Source: Cricetomys ansorgei (Eukaryota > Chordata > Mammalia > Rodentia > Nesomyidae). Taken from it: a stretch of DNA of 64,000 nt. The stretch covers positions 7,004,001 through 7,068,000 of the forward strand of contig JAMJFZ010001816.1 in the NCBI GenBank assembly GCA_026225945.1, read 5' to 3'. The position numbers and the translations under genes are program-made. Numbering within the stretch: position 1 is the stretch's first letter; each line of letters starts with the position of its first letter. The notes beneath the pieces were generated by a model that did not search any database, was not told the DNA's origin, and was given only the letters and a program-made list of their open reading frames with translations. This document shows positions 47,513 through 59,560 of this stretch, in pieces.

Positions 47513-49286
47513 AGCTAATACCATATTTAAATACAAATGTGTTTTCAGGTATCTGAGAGTCTAGGCTCTTACTAACTTTTTGACCTTGCAGACATCACTT
47601 AATCTTGTGCATCACAGTAACAAAACACCTAGGATAAAGTCTACTGCATAACGGATGCTTAATCAGTTATAGCTGCAATATATTAAGTTAGTAGCCATAG
47701 GAAATGTAGGAATTAGCCACGTAGGAAATGTCTTACAACTTGTCAAAAACAAACTTACCAAAGTAAGTGCTTAAGATAATTAAAACCATTATGGCTGCTT
47801 GTGAATATACAATTATGGGTTTACAACTAGCAGAAGACAGGAGATATCCAAAAAATAAATAAAAATGAATCTCATAATGTAGCGTTCTCAGTCCCATGAG
47901 GCACACTTAGCACTGCATATGTAAGAGAAAAGGTAAACGTGGCCGAATATTTGCTACCAGTTGCTTCATAAAGCCTCCAGATCAAAGAGCTACTAATCTT
48001 TACGAATCAGGAGCACATAGTCAATATTAGATACTTTCCTATGTCATCTTAAATATTTTCTCAGTTTATTTCATGCTTTGATTTTGCATGCCTGAGTCCA
48101 AGTATATACTCCTTTTCAAGCAAATTGACATATTACATCCCCTAGGAAACAGGGCCTTCTCTGAAATGTATGGATCTTCTCCTGCCAAGAAGAGGAAAGT
48201 CTTCCTGTCTTAATCGGGTCAAGGCCCCTCCTTGTTAGGCCCAGAGGTTGCTCAGCAGTAGCTGGTACGGAGAATGGTTCCTGCTCTGCAACTGTCTGTT
48301 ACCATGGAGACATGCTAATTAGTGAACGATGAGAAAGCCAGAGGATGCATGGTCCATAAAATCAGGAGAACCAAAGGGAAATAAGTTGAAAAAAATATGG
48401 ATGGAGAGGAAGGAAAAGATTTGGTGAGACAATAGCAAGGAAGATGTCCTCGGATGCAGGGAAGAAGGAGAAAGAGGTCATAAGAAGGAGAGAATATCCA
48501 CAACAGAACGCTAAAGATAATGAGTTTGAGGAGATACACAGACTGTAGCTTAAGAAAAGAAACAGAAAACTCTATTGCACTAGGTATAAATTTCCAGGCT
48601 TGTAGGATGTTGCAAATATATATATTTGAAAGGTATTAAAGGCCTGGTTTGTTTTTCCTAAAGAGAAGAAAGTGTGACATTCAGGACCGTCAAATAAGAT
48701 TGTGAATTTCTACAAACATTTCTCTGCTATAAGTTGGATCCACATTTGCCAGCCCATCATAATGTTCTGGGTGGCGTGGCCATGTGAGACATTCCTGTCT
48801 AATTCTCTGAGCCAAACATGCCCTTAGATTTCTGTATCCAGACCTCTGAGGAACACACCGTGGGCAGAGGTGGTGGAGAAGCAATGGAAAACAGCACGGG
48901 TAATGTTTCAAGACCTGAAAGTGCTCTACTCATGTGAGCGTATACACGTAAGGCTTTTTGGAACCTTACTGGGTAATAAAAATTGACCTGCTAAAGAGAT
49001 AACCATATTGTATTATATTGTATCGTCATATGTATATTAATAATATAAGTGTCTCCTAACTTGTTTGGGTATTGTAAATTATGTGTCAATATTTGAGTTT
49101 TGCATACCTTAGTAACATAGATTTTATAAGAATATAAAGACGTTGATATACTAATAATTAGAATGAAGGGCAAAGTATTCTGACCAGAATGTTTCTAAAG
49201 ATGAAGGAAAAGAATATGTGTATTGTGTTAGAGGAGAGTTCTGGAGGTAAGTGGTTACATACTTGACGCTCTCATCTGCGCATGCC
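47513..49286. other. Unassigned non-coding stretch
   Basis: No gene or firmly recognised repeat. A short palindromic 'caaatatatatatttg' lies at about 48613-48629. Confidence 0.45.
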
Positions 49287-49327
49287 GGTAAGTGAATCCA
49301 TAACATTCCACACCTAGGAAATCCAAC
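49287..49327 (+). repeat. 41-bp unit also present at 51448-51488
   Basis: It aligns without gaps to 51448-51488 with 34 of 41 identical bases (both have 'ccata.cattccac'). The second copy appears to be part of an antisense L1 3'-UTR, so this may be an isolated fragment of the same L1 type. Confidence 0.5.
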
Positions 49328-49729
49328 CCCTGGACTTGGAGTTCCTGTTTTTCATCTACCAACACTGTCCTCTACCTTTCAGATCCTCTCTCTCATCTAT
49401 CCAATCTATACCAAATACCATTCTCCTCAGTAGAGGCCTTGAGAGACTTTCTTAAATTGATAGCTGTACCTTTCTCTTTGCTCCTGATGTACTTAGTGTC
49501 TGTGCCTATTACACACAGATATTTCAAAATATGAACAACCCTAGTCAAAGAACACTTCTCTGAACTGACAAATTCCAGCTGTGACTCTTACAGCATTTCC
49601 AAAGCAACTTGGCTTCAATTAAGACCCGCACTTACTGTTAGTCTAGAACCAATTTCACATTCTAGTACCTGGATAGTCAGCAGGAGGACTTTTTATTGTG
49701 CGCAGTCATTGTTTCTGCATCACGGTGGC
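49328..49729. other. Unassigned non-coding stretch
   Basis: Possibly more of the same diverged repeat; nothing firm. Confidence 0.35.
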
Positions 49730-49945
49730 CTTAATACCTGACAGAAACAACTTAAGAATTAAAAAAAGGAAGCAGAGAGATAACAACAGAAATCAGAGGC
49801 TGGGTATAACTTTCAAAGACTCACTCCTAGTGGCCTCAGTACCTCAGCTCCACCTCCTAGAGCTGCCACAGTAATACGACCTCGCTTGACTTGGGAACAA
49901 GTATTCTAACTGTGAACCCATTTCAGATTCAGGCTATAACATCAC
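49730..49945 (+). mobile_element. Rodent interspersed repeat, 3' part (RMER/MaLR-type, family unsure)
   Basis: 'ggaagcagagagataacaac', 'ctttcaaagactcactcct', 'agtggcctcagtacctcag', 'ctccacctcctagagctgcc' and 'aacccatttcagattcagg' follow the same order as the copy at 31975-32130. Confidence 0.5.
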
Positions 49946-50604
49946 GGTGTTCAATATCACTATAATAGATATTACACTGAAAATTGGTTTTTTCGTAGTT
50001 TTGAATGTCCGGTGCTGCTATACCGTCTTCATACTCCCGAGTCAGCCAAGTAGATATAAGCAAACACGTGGATATACAGATACCATATGCACAAACCAAA
50101 ATCACACTCGCATCCCCAAACATTTCTACTAAGCAAGACTATCTGAAAAAAATCTCAAAATTTCAGCACATGAAGACTTTGATGGTACGCATTTTTATGA
50201 AAGCCATATTAGCTCCCATTATTGTGAACCGCAGGTGAGATCACTTAGGGGAACCAATGGAAAGATCTGGAGTATAGGATCCAACGAAGGGGAGCAGGCC
50301 AAGTGAAGCTGTTTTAATCATGAGTTCTAAGCATACCGCAAGCAGCTTGAAAATGCTAAGTAACCAAGGACCACTAGGTTTGGGTAGATGAAAGGAAGTG
50401 AGACGGGAAAGAAAAAAAAAAGACAGAAAGAGCCACGTACAAAGTCACTTGTTTTGACTCAAGACAACTAGAGGGAAAGTCAAAACTAGGTCATCTTGCT
50501 CCAGGCTATTACACAGAAAAACATAGCATGGGCCTTTGTATGTGTTACTGAAGTCTTTATATTGTACTATTTCCTGTTACCAAAAAAGATGACAATGACA
50601 TAAT
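49946..50604. other. Unassigned non-coding stretch
   Basis: No gene or recognisable repeat. Confidence 0.4.
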
Positions 50605-50640
50605 TGTGTGTGTGTTTGTGTGTGTGTGTGTGTTGTTGTT
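50605..50640 (+). repeat. (GT)n microsatellite
   Basis: GT units with 'ttt' and 'tt' breaks, adjoining the 3' end of the next L1. Confidence 0.9.
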
Positions 50641-50824
50641 TGGGGGAGAGAGTTGCCAAATTTTCTCTATTATTGAAAATAGATTTTTTTCTCACATAAA
50701 ATGTCCTGATTACAATTTCCCCTCTCTGTACTCCTCCCAGTTCCTCCTCCTCTCCCCTCTCATCTGAATCCACTCCCTTTCTTGCTCTCATTAGAAAACA
50801 AACAGGCTTCCAAGAAAGTAAACT

Positions 50825-50940
50825 ATAATATAATATAATATAATATAATATAATATAATATAATATAATATAATATAATAACATAACATAACATAATATA
50901 ATATATATAATATAATATATAATATATAATTACAATATAA
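50825..50940 (+). repeat. (TATAA)n pentanucleotide microsatellite
   Basis: About 11 regular TAATA units (50827-50880), then 'acataacata' variants, then irregular AT repeats. It arose in the 'aaaatataataag' part of the L1 3'-UTR. It explains the Ile-Leu-Tyr-Tyr frame at 50567-50884 (-). Confidence 0.95.
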
Positions 50941-51304
50941 TTAGATAAAACAAAAACTAACACATCAGAGTTGGACAAGACAAGCAAACAAAGGATAAAA
51001 GCCCAAGAGAAGACACAACAATCAGAGACACACTTGTTTGCACACTCAGGAATCCCACAAAAACACTAAACTAGAAGCCATAACATATATGCATGGGCCT
51101 GATACAGACCCACGCAGGCCCTGTGCAAGCTGCTTCAGTCTCTGTGAGCTCATATGTGCTTTGCTTATGGTGATTTAGAGAGCCTTGTTTTGTGATGTCC
51201 TCCCTCTGGCTCCTACGCTCTCTCTGCCTCCACTTCTGAGAGAGTCCCTAAGCCCAGGGAAAAGATTTGATGGAGTCATCCCATTTAGGGCTGAGTGTTC
51301 CAAG

Positions 51305-51373
51305 GTGTGTGTGTGTGTCTGTCTGTCTGTCTGTCTGTCTCTCGCTCTCTCTCTCTCTCTGTCTCTCTCTCTA
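51305..51373 (+). repeat. (GT)n(CTGT)n(CT)n compound microsatellite in L1
   Basis: About eight GT units, five CTGT units, and CT units with two short breaks. It occupies the same L1 3'-UTR point as the (TC)n at 12357-12433. Confidence 0.95.
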
Positions 51374-51412
51374 CCTAATGTCTGGCTGTGAGTCTCTATA
51401 TTCCCTTCCTAC

Positions 51413-51860
51413 CTAACTTCATTTTCAAAGACTGTCAAAGAATTCACAGTAAGTGAGTCCATAGCATTCCACGCCTTGGAAACTCAACTCTCTACCAGAC
51501 TCTCAGGGGGAAAAAAAAATCACAAAACTAAAAATCAAACAAACAAACAAAAAAAAAATACAATAGAAAAAAAATAAAATAAAATAAACCCAGTAAGACA
51601 AAGAAAATGCCAAAATGAAATATAAAGTCAAAAAAAGTTCTGTGGAGTTTGTTTTCTGTTGGCCAACTGTTCCTGGGTGTGGTGTCTGTCTGGAGTGTGG
51701 ATGATATATTCGGTGACACTATTGGGGGAAAAATGGTATTTTCCCCTTTGAGCAGGTATCAGTTGCAAACAGGTACTTGGTTTGGGCTGGAACCCTATAT
51801 CCATTTCCTCCTCTCAATGCTGAGACCCCATCTGGCTTGAAACTGTGCAGGTCCATTTCC
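51413..51860 (-). mobile_element. Second antisense L1 3'-UTR fragment
   Basis: It has 'aaagaattcacagtaagtg', 'ccagactctcagggggaaaa', an A-rich tract with (AAAC) and (AAAT) words (51512-51590), 'gttggccaactgttcctggg', 'ctggagtgtggatgatata', 'gagcaggtatcagttgcaaa' and 'accccatctggcttgaaact'. These are inverted rodent L1 3'-UTR words from a different part of the element than the preceding fragment. Deletion or a second insertion explains the join. Confidence 0.7.
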
Positions 51861-53364
51861 ACAGAATTAGTTTCAAATCTACATCTGGCCCACTGTCTTT
51901 CACTTTGCATTTTGGGAGTTTATTTGTCCCAAAAGCACTCTCCTGTGTAAGAGAAGATAAGCGGTCAGATGAGACCCTCTGCTTTAGAGGATAAAGCACT
52001 GTATCGCCCATAACACAATCTTACCATCCCCATATGTGTTAGGAAGCATATTTCATATTTGTGAACTGAAGAACTATCCCTCCGTATGGCATAAACTTGT
52101 ATTTTTGCAAATTCTCAGCGATATACATTTTCCAAATAAATTGGAGAAATTTCATTAACATGACTAAGTCTTAATATTTTAAATTTATATTAGATTTAGA
52201 TGTGCTACACAGGCCTATGTCTAGAATTCAAATTATACTTTGTTTAGAAGAGATGATAAAACCAGGGAGTAAAACTGGCACCAAGTTAGCTTGTCTTCAA
52301 ACACCTCTCTGTCATGGGCATTTTGGTTCCCTGAATCCTCCTTTCCCAGAAGTCTACTGGCCATCTTCACCTGTAATACAATGTCGCTCTTCCATCTCCC
52401 CACTGCCCATGCCCCTAAGCAGCATCTGCAAGTTTCCTAAGCTTCCCCGCCTTTTTTCTTTTGTTTGCAGATGGGGTTTTTGAATTACAGAAAGACTGTA
52501 TTAAAATTTAAAAAAGGAGCAAAACCAAGAAAATTTTGCCAAATCACCAAACAGAAAGATACTATCCATTTCTGAGTGGCCTATCGAGAAAGGAAGTGGA
52601 GACAATGAGAAGTTCAAAGTGCAAAAGAACAGACTAGAAAGTAAATGCGTGTGTATTTGCAGTGTGTCTGTTCAAGATAAGCCTAGGTGTTGTCTCCAGT
52701 GAGATGCAAACCAGAGTGACCAGAGGTTATTAATAACCTAATAGTAAGTTAATAATATGGCACCATCCCTTACGCAAAATAATTCAAGATTCAGGCAAAA
52801 ATAATTAGCCCTTTTCCCCATATTAATGAGACCACTGTGGGAGAGTTCTGCACTGTGTGGGCGTCTGTAAGAGAACCAACAACGGTAGGCAGATCCAGAA
52901 CCCTGGCACGGTGAGGACTGAAGTGCTAGCAAAAGCAGCACACAAGGGGCCCCAGCCAAAGGGAGCGCTGTGTTTATATAGGGGGACAGAATTGAAGCCA
53001 TATTTTAGTGGAAGGCTTAGGATTTACACATAAGAAAGCATTTCTGAGCTTTATTATTGAATAACTGGTTCCAGCAATTATGTATCTTTCAGATTAGATA
53101 TTTTCCCATCTCTAAGGGGAAAAAATGAGAAGGAAGTTACTTCTAATTTCTCTAACTACTGTTTTCTTGATTCCTCATTATTTGAGAAGCTGTACTGATT
53201 TACAAATTTAAACAATTTGGGGAAGAAAAACAAAAAACAGTGTTTCTATAAAAGCGATAGGTAAACATGAGAGAGCCAATACCATGGCTTAGTTTTGTTC
53301 CTAGGGCTTTTCAGTAGACTAGTAGTGCAATTTGAAATGTTGCCATAAGCAATATTAAATGAGT
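51861..53364. other. Unassigned non-coding stretch
   Basis: No gene or recognisable repeat. Frames at 52202-52483 (+) and 52738-53001 (-) have no known motif. Confidence 0.45.
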
Positions 53365-53572
53365 CTTTTAAGATTTATTTATGTATGTTTTATGAGTGTG
53401 TTTGCCTGTGTGTATGTGTTGTGCAGTACCAAGAGAGGCCAGCAGAGGGCACAAGATGCCCTAGAACTGGAGATAAATTGGTTTTTGTGAGGGGCCCTGT
53501 GGTTGCTGGGAACCAACCCAAGTCCACTGAAAAGACAAGCGCTCATGACTGCTAAGCACCCTCCGACCCCCT
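53365..53572 (-). mobile_element. B3 SINE
   Basis: Inverted B3 with 'tcttttaagatttatttatg', 'agaggccagcagagggcac', 'atgccctagaactggagata', 'ggttgctgggaaccaaccc' and head-end 'gactgctaagcacc', 'ctccgaccccc'. Confidence 0.8.
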
Positions 53573-54361
53573 ACAATGAATTTTTAAATTTTGCTAAATC
53601 CAGTAAGTATAGTTAGTCTTAAAAAAGGAAAATAGTCTAAATAAAACCAGCCAAAACCCTGATGTTGTGGTCCCAATAATACATATCATTTTCCCAAGCT
53701 CACAAAGTCACTTTAAATTAGTAAAGTATAGGAAATTTTAAATTACACAGAGGGAAAACTAAGGGGTGTGGGTGGTATGTCACAATGGAGTCTGTGTTTT
53801 AGAATTTTAAGCCTTTTTTTTTACATTGTCAAGTGCAAAGAAACCTCAAGATTAAGCTCCCATTCCTTTGTAATTATAAACTTTGCTCTTTGAAGACCCC
53901 TGCTTGCAAATTGATAATATAAACTATAGATATAGGTATAGATATAAACACGTATTTTTATAAATATATATAAATATATAAAGACAGGGTTTGCAAAACA
54001 CATTTATTAAAGGATAGACATCTAAAATCAAATAAAAAAAATCTCCCACCTCCATAGCTAGAAGACATATTGCTGAAGTTTTTTAATGAAAAAACACTTT
54101 AACAATTTACCAAACAATATTTATGGATGATCTAAACATCACATGAGGAAGAGCTGCTCTCCACTGAGATTTGAATCAAAGCGACAAGGCAGTATGACTA
54201 CAGACTAACGGGAATGGCAACAAATTTTTAACTGACAACACCAAGAGCTGCTGATGATATTAGAGCAACTGGAATTCTCCACTTGCTGCTAAAAGGAAAC
54301 ATGCTTCAATCTCTTTGGAAAATAGCGTGTCCACCATCTAGCCTCTTACAGTGTTTCACCA
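53573..54361. other. Unassigned AT-rich stretch
   Basis: No gene. A low-complexity AT stretch with 'tatagatataggtatagata' lies at 53927-53985. Confidence 0.45.
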
Positions 54362-54560
54362 GGGCCTGGAGATACGGCTCAGCAGGAAAGAGCATACAAC
54401 GCTCTGAGATCACATCCCAGCACCCACGTCAGGTGACTTACAGCAACCTGTCTGTCACAGGAGCTCCCGTGGGATCTATTGCCTCTGGCCTCCCCAGGCA
54501 GTGGAACTTCATATGCACAGATACCAAACACATAAAGACACGTAATATAAAACAAAATGA
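54362..54560 (+). mobile_element. B3 SINE
   Basis: B3 order: 'gcctggagatacggctcagc', 'aggaaagagcatacaacgct', 'cacatcccagcacccacgtc', 'cttacagcaacctgtctgtc', 'ggagctcccgtgggatctat', 'tgcctctggcctcc' and an A-rich tail with 'cacataaagacacg'. Confidence 0.82.
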
Positions 54561-54574
54561 ATGATTTTTAAATG

Positions 54575-54916
54575 TGCTTACCTATTAATCATGTATTTGA
54601 CCTATGAATCACATTTATGGGTATTTTATTCAAGAGAAATGAAAAGGTATGTCCATTTAAAGGCTTATAGACAAATTTTAATAGCAGCCTTATTCATAAT
54701 TCAATGAATGTGGATTACTTCCAACTGTTAATACGCAGACAGATTGGAATGAAACTGAACAATAGAATATTACTTAGGAAATGAAAAGAGAATACGATAC
54801 TAATACATGCAACAGTGTAGATGAATCTTAAAAACAGCATGCAAAATAGAAGTCACACACAAACTACATGCCATTCAATCTACATGATATTCTGAGAAAA
54901 AAGAGCCTATATAAAT

Positions 54917-54961
<45 letters not shown>

Positions 54962-55140
54962 AAGGAAGAATAGATTATACAGAAGCATGAAAGACATTTG
55001 GAGTAACGGAAATACTTTATACCAAAATTGAGATTTTAGCTATGTGGGTGTATATTATTTTTATAACTTAAAAAAATTATAAGTGAGAAGTCACATAATT
55101 TTTACTTTTTGAATATTATACCTTGATAGATCTATTTAAC
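54575..55140 (+). mobile_element. Ancient L1M 3' end, sense
   Basis: L1M words in order: 'ttcaagagaaatgaaaaggt', 'atgtccatttaaaggctta', 'aatagcagccttattcataa', 'gaaactgaacaatagaatat', 'actaatacatgcaacagtg', 'gatgaatcttaaaaacagc', 'atgcaaaatagaagtcacac', 'ccattcaatctacatgatat', and later 'aatattataccttgataga'. It is strongly diverged and interrupted by a (TA)n tract. Confidence 0.7.
54919..54957 (+). repeat. (TA)n microsatellite
   Basis: About 18 TA units with one 'aa' break. Confidence 0.95.
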
Positions 55141-56839
55141 AATAGATCTCGCTTTCAGAGATGATCACTCTGTCTGAATAAATGTGCAACTTTGTGCCCG
55201 TACACACTTGCGCGCAAGCAGCTGGCCTTTCAATGGTGGTGGGAACCTAGAGGCTTAGATCATGTGACCAGACTGCATTCCACGTCACCAGTGGACTCTA
55301 AATGGTCAGGGCACTTTACAAACAACAGCACATCCATAACCACCACCGTGAATCGAATCAGCATAGCTCATCAATAAACAAGTGTTTCGTGTCTAATTTT
55401 GTTTGGCTTTTCGTGTATTTTTTCCTCTAAGTGCAAAACTGTCCTGTTGGCAGCCCAGCAGCCCCCCACTCTCCTAACATGTTCACACGCCCTTCGTAGG
55501 ATCTTATACTTAACTGGCATCCTTTTCCCCGGGACCGATCTCAGTGCGCCCTGCGTGGTAATGCTTTTTACTTAAATGGATCCGACCCACAAAGTAAGAA
55601 CCTGACGTCACTACAGCAGGCCCACAGCAGTGTTGGGTGTGTGAAAAACCATTACCAGCAAGATTCATTTCCACCACACTTCAGACCTTTTGTTGTAATT
55701 CCTTATATAAAAATCCCTTTTTCCCCTTGACCATTAATACTGATAATTATATCTGTATTTCTTAAGAATATTATGAGTTGCCATTTCTGCATAGTAGCAG
55801 ATTGAATTTATTCACCTTACGGATATATTATTATCACAGATAATAACTGCAGCATGATAATTATCATTAATTATTCATTTGGATTAAGAGGCAAATAGGC
55901 TTGTATTCAAGGGTCTTCCAGAGCACTGTTCATTGTTCCTGAGCCCTATGTGCCAGTGTGACTAATTCATACTCTTTTCTGAGCCACTGTTGACATCTGA
56001 CGGGTCCCATATGTATTTATTTGAAAATATAATAAAAGGAATGAGGATACCATCTCAAGATGGAGTCACTAAAACAGACATATGGCTTCTCAGCTGCCCT
56101 TTTAGGGAGAGTATGTGATTGTGTGGTGGAGCCAGGCTGCTGGGAGCGGTGCGTTCGCAGATGTGTATGTATTCCTTTCTCTCCATCCTTGACTCCGACT
56201 ATTTAAACGTATATAAGCCCGTACATTTACATAATAGCTTTTTGTAAAAAAAAAGAATAATAATAATAATTTAAGTGATACAGTTTATCTTTCGTTGAAC
56301 CAAGTGCTTTTAGTACAGTTTGCTTGCGTTTCCATTTTAAAATGGCTTAACTTTAATATGCAAAATGCGACTGCAAACTTTAGAAATCTCTGATGATATC
56401 TAGAGGAGAAGGGAGCAGAGAAAAGAAGGCAGAAAGCCTGTAAACATGGTTCTGGTGATGGTGTAGCCAACATTCAGTAATATGGATGTGAATATACTAA
56501 TAGCGTCTCTTTTGTTTTTTCTCTTGGTCTTAGTCCTTGCCATTTCGATGTGTAATTTATATTTATACTTCTAAATGGATGTAAAAAGGCAATTGGAAGT
56601 GTGTGGTACCATAGCTGCAATTGAAGAGAGGACGGACATCTCAAAGCTCTAATCAACTGAGGTTTGCATATTGAGATGACTGCAAGGTTTTTCCCTCTTT
56701 CTCTGCCTGGAGGTAGAAGAACATAGGGTTGACTGTGAAATTTTAAGCAGTTTTATGCTTATGTTCGCAAATATATTGTGTCATCGTTTCTTTACTCTTC
56801 ATCGTATTTTGCTGCGTTAGTGGATGGCAGGTCACAGGA
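55141..56839. other. Unassigned stretch with candidate conserved-looking block
   Basis: No gene. 55720-55910 is non-repetitive and rich in GATAA/TTATC and TAAT words. A 56262-56273 (AAT)4 tract is present. Confidence 0.45.
55828..55867. promoter_or_regulatory. Symmetric cluster of GATA-type motifs (candidate)
   Basis: An inverted repeat ttattatc (55828-55835) / gataataa (55839-55846) around 'aca' is followed 7 bases later by the perfect 14-bp palindrome atgataattatcat (55854-55867). Together this gives four GATAA/TTATC-type cores in 40 bases. GATA factors bind WGATAR; here the sixth base is usually T, so sites are sub-optimal. A regulatory role is inference. Confidence 0.25.
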
Positions 56840-56970
56840 TTCCCATTTATACACAGGAAACTGAGTCAGCAGAAGATTACCCAGTATTATTTAATTAGGA
56901 GCACACAGTGATGGGGCTGAATCTCCTGACCCTTAGGTCCTGTGTCTCCCTGAGCACAGCTGTGCGTGGT
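56840..56970 (+). mobile_element. MIR SINE, 5'/core part
   Basis: 'cccatttatacacaggaaac', 'tgagtcagcagaagattac', 'cacagtgatggggctgaatc' and 'cctgtgtctccctgagcaca' follow the sense MIR text of the same order. Confidence 0.65.
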
Positions 56971-57615
56971 TTAACATAGACGCCGAAGAGAAAGAGGAAA
57001 AGCACTTCAAAAACTCGAATCCAGATGCACAGAACTTCAGAGGAAGAAGGGACCTCGGGAGGGTGGTGATGGAGCTCTGATGTCATCCTATGTAGCTTTC
57101 TAAAAAGGGAAACGGCTTGGGAAGCGCACTTTATGCTCTCACCAGATTTTTCGATGCTCAGTGAAGTCTGATGCCCAGTAAGTACAACTCACAGCAGATC
57201 TCCGGAACTTAGATCTTGCATAACTAAAGTTCTATGTCCCAGATCAGCACCAAGATCCAGCTGGTCCTTCTCCCTTAGCTCCCATCTCACACATTAGTAA
57301 TCCTACTGTGGTCATTCAAGCCTGATAGGGATATGGATGGAGATACACCTGTAAAGAGTATACCCGAGCCTTATTTGTTAGTAGAAAATGCCTTTTAATC
57401 TATCATGCTTATAATAATAGTAAGTCAGTAATATATGTTTAACTTTTGCACTTACCTGTACTGAGCAAATGATATGCATTACTTATAGAGAAAACCGGTA
57501 ACTAAATATCTCTCTCCCTGACCATGGAGTTGTTTAGGAAGAAATCTCAATATACAAGAAATAAGATTATTTAACAATTAACAAAGTAGAAGAATTTCGT
57601 TGACTCATTTCTTAA
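56971..57615. other. Unassigned non-coding stretch
   Basis: Nothing recognised. Confidence 0.4.
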
Positions 57616-57818
57616 GAAAGATGGCGATATCGTTCAGTGATGGAGCCGTCTTCTGGAAGGCACGAGGTCCTGGGTTCTGCCCTCCCACTGACTAAACTGG
57701 AGAGTCCTAAATTGAAGGTCAGCCGCTGTGAGACCTTGTCTCAGAAAGACTAAAAGCTAGGGTTGCAATGCTTGCCCAACATAGCCGAAGTCCTGGGTTC
57801 TACCTCAAGCACTGAAAA
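57616..57818 (+). mobile_element. B4/ID-type SINE cluster
   Basis: First an ID-like head with 'gcacgaggtcctgggttctg' (57661-57680), then a B1-like end 'gtgagaccttgtctcagaaa', then a second ID-like body with 'aatgcttgcccaacatagcc' and 'gaagtcctgggttctacctc'. The first two parts together resemble B4; the third is a separate ID-like copy with an A-tail that has become (TTAA)n. Confidence 0.6.
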
Positions 57819-57819
57819 A

Positions 57820-57843
57820 AATTAATTAATTAATTAATTAATT
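57820..57843 (+). repeat. (ATTA)n microsatellite in SINE tail
   Basis: Six units of AATT directly after seven A residues. Confidence 0.95.
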
Positions 57844-58700
57844 CTTGGGGATTTGGCTCTTCACATTGCTTCACAAATTATAGAATACTATGATTCTAGG
57901 CTCTAGCCCAGGAACCAAAGCTGAACCCCTGAGTAGATGAAGGGCCCCTAACTTGAATAACGTGTGTTTTGTTGGAGAAGATAGATAATGCACAAACATT
58001 TCCTAGGAGTGAAACTGATATACAAAAAAAATAATATAGCTAGAGAGATAAGAAAAGCAGGTGTAACCTTGGTCAAATACTTGGGACAGGACAGGCAGAA
58101 GAAGGCACTGTGAGCAACTGTAAATGAAGGCAAGGGGCACTGCAGACAGAGATGGAAATGCATCCCAAGCCAACCAGAAAAAAAGCAAAGATATTCCTGT
58201 GAGATGCATGTTCTGAAAAAGAAAAAGGAATCAGAACTCACAAAACACCTTGCACTAGATAAAAATGTTCTTGCTGACTGTATTTAATTTGTTGTCAACC
58301 CTTTAATTTTCTCCTCTGAACATTTTTTTTTCCTCTCTTGCTCTGAATAAGATTATCTCTGGCTGCATCTCTTTGATCTGATTGTTTATGTTTATGTTTA
58401 TTTCTTTTTTGGTCATGTTATGTTGACGATTCTGTCAACCCCTTGAAATCAGATTCTAAATACGGAATACTCTCCTAATGGTGATGATCACTTGAATATA
58501 AAATGACTTAGAATCATGGGGAGAAAGAAGCCATGAATTACGGTTGCTTTATTACTGAGTTTAGAGAATTCATCGATGGACTGGAGGAAGAAGCACATGA
58601 CATGGATTGTTTTTCCTGATGCTCTCCACTTTTCTGAAACGAAAACTGACTTTAAATCAATCATATCTATTTGAGAAATAGCTAAGAGCTAGGATTTCTT
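57844..58700. other. Unassigned non-coding stretch
   Basis: No gene. The 97-codon - strand frame 57948-58241 is hydrophobic but lacks any recognised motif. Confidence 0.4.
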
Positions 58701-58825
58701 GAAAGCTCATGTTGTGCAAAGGTTTCTGCTAAACACTCCACTTGTCCTTTCTGACCCTCTGAAGTGGGTATCAGTTCCCCATACCCAGATCGGGAAGCTG
58801 AGGCTGAGACACGGTAGCTGCCCCA
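58701..58825 (+). mobile_element. MIR SINE
   Basis: 'tgctaaacactccacttgtc', 'ctctgaagtgggtatcagtt', 'ccccatacccagatcgggaa', 'gctgaggctgagacacgg' and 'tagctgccccaag' follow the sense MIR core and 3' half. Confidence 0.75.
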
Positions 58826-59411
58826 AGTTTTCCAGCCTCTTTCCCTTTGCTCCAGAGTATGTACTCTGTTGCCATCTCCTAGTTACAGCTGCAAGACGCA
58901 AAGGCTTTTCAACATTGCTGTTTACAGTAGAGAATTCTGGAAGCAGTGGGAAAAGGGAGAAGTGTGGAGTTAAGAGCAGGGGGAGAGATTTTCAGTTCAG
59001 GACAGAGCTACTTAGGATCTTAAACTAAGGATAACAGTGAGCACGGGGAGACTTGGTCACCTGCCAGAGGATGTCGATGAAATGACCCTTCAAAAATCAG
59101 GTGCTGATAGGTGGAAATGCTTATTCACGTAAGCCACAGGATAATTGTGTTGCCGTGACTTAAGTAATTTTCCTGTGGCAGAGGAAAGCTGGCCTTTATT
59201 TCTTTTTGTCTGATGGCTCTCTGAGGTAAAACGCCATGCAGAAAGAGAGATGTATCAATGAGTTGGCATAAATTCTGCATTTGAAACATGTCACTATGTG
59301 AACGATAAGAAACCCCAGCTGAACTACCATTACAGGGTCTCCGAAATACCTGTCTGTCCTAACACAAACATGAATTTCAGCACTCTGGAGGTGATAAAGA
59401 TGCTTTGACAG
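58826..59411. other. Unassigned non-coding stretch
   Basis: Nothing recognised. Confidence 0.4.
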
Positions 59412-59560
59412 AGCTGGGTGCAGTGACACAAATCTACCATCCCAGCAGTTGGAAAGCTGAGGCAGGAGAATTACCACAGGTTCAAGGCCAACCTGGGATT
59501 CATAGTAAATTCCATGCTAGCCTTGGCTACAAAGTGAGATTCTGTCTCAAAAAAGCAAAC
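59412..59560 (+). mobile_element. B1-type SINE, older subfamily
   Basis: 'agctgggtgcagtgacaca', 'accatcccagcagttgga', 'aagctgaggcaggagaatta', 'ggttcaaggccaacctggg', 'cttggctacaaagtgagatt' and 'ctgtctcaaaaaagc' give a full-length B1 layout. The 'gagattctgtctc' end suggests an early B1 subfamily. Confidence 0.8.

Larger units (their letters stand above)
50655..51412 (-). mobile_element. Antisense Lx-type L1 3'-UTR fragment
   Basis: Same text and orientation as the copy at 11960-12460: 'ttattgaaaatagattttt', 'atgtcctgattacaatttcc', 'ctactcctcccagttcctcc' type words, then 'cagagttggacaagacaagc', 'aaaaacactaaactagaagc', 'aggccctgtgcaagctgctt', 'gatggagtcatcccatttag' and 'aatgtctggctgtgagtctc'. 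Two internal microsatellite expansions are listed separately. It stops at about 51412. Confidence 0.8.

Noticed and set aside
58699..59028. 109-codon + strand frame
   Set aside because: Its first third is a MIR SINE; the rest shows no motif.
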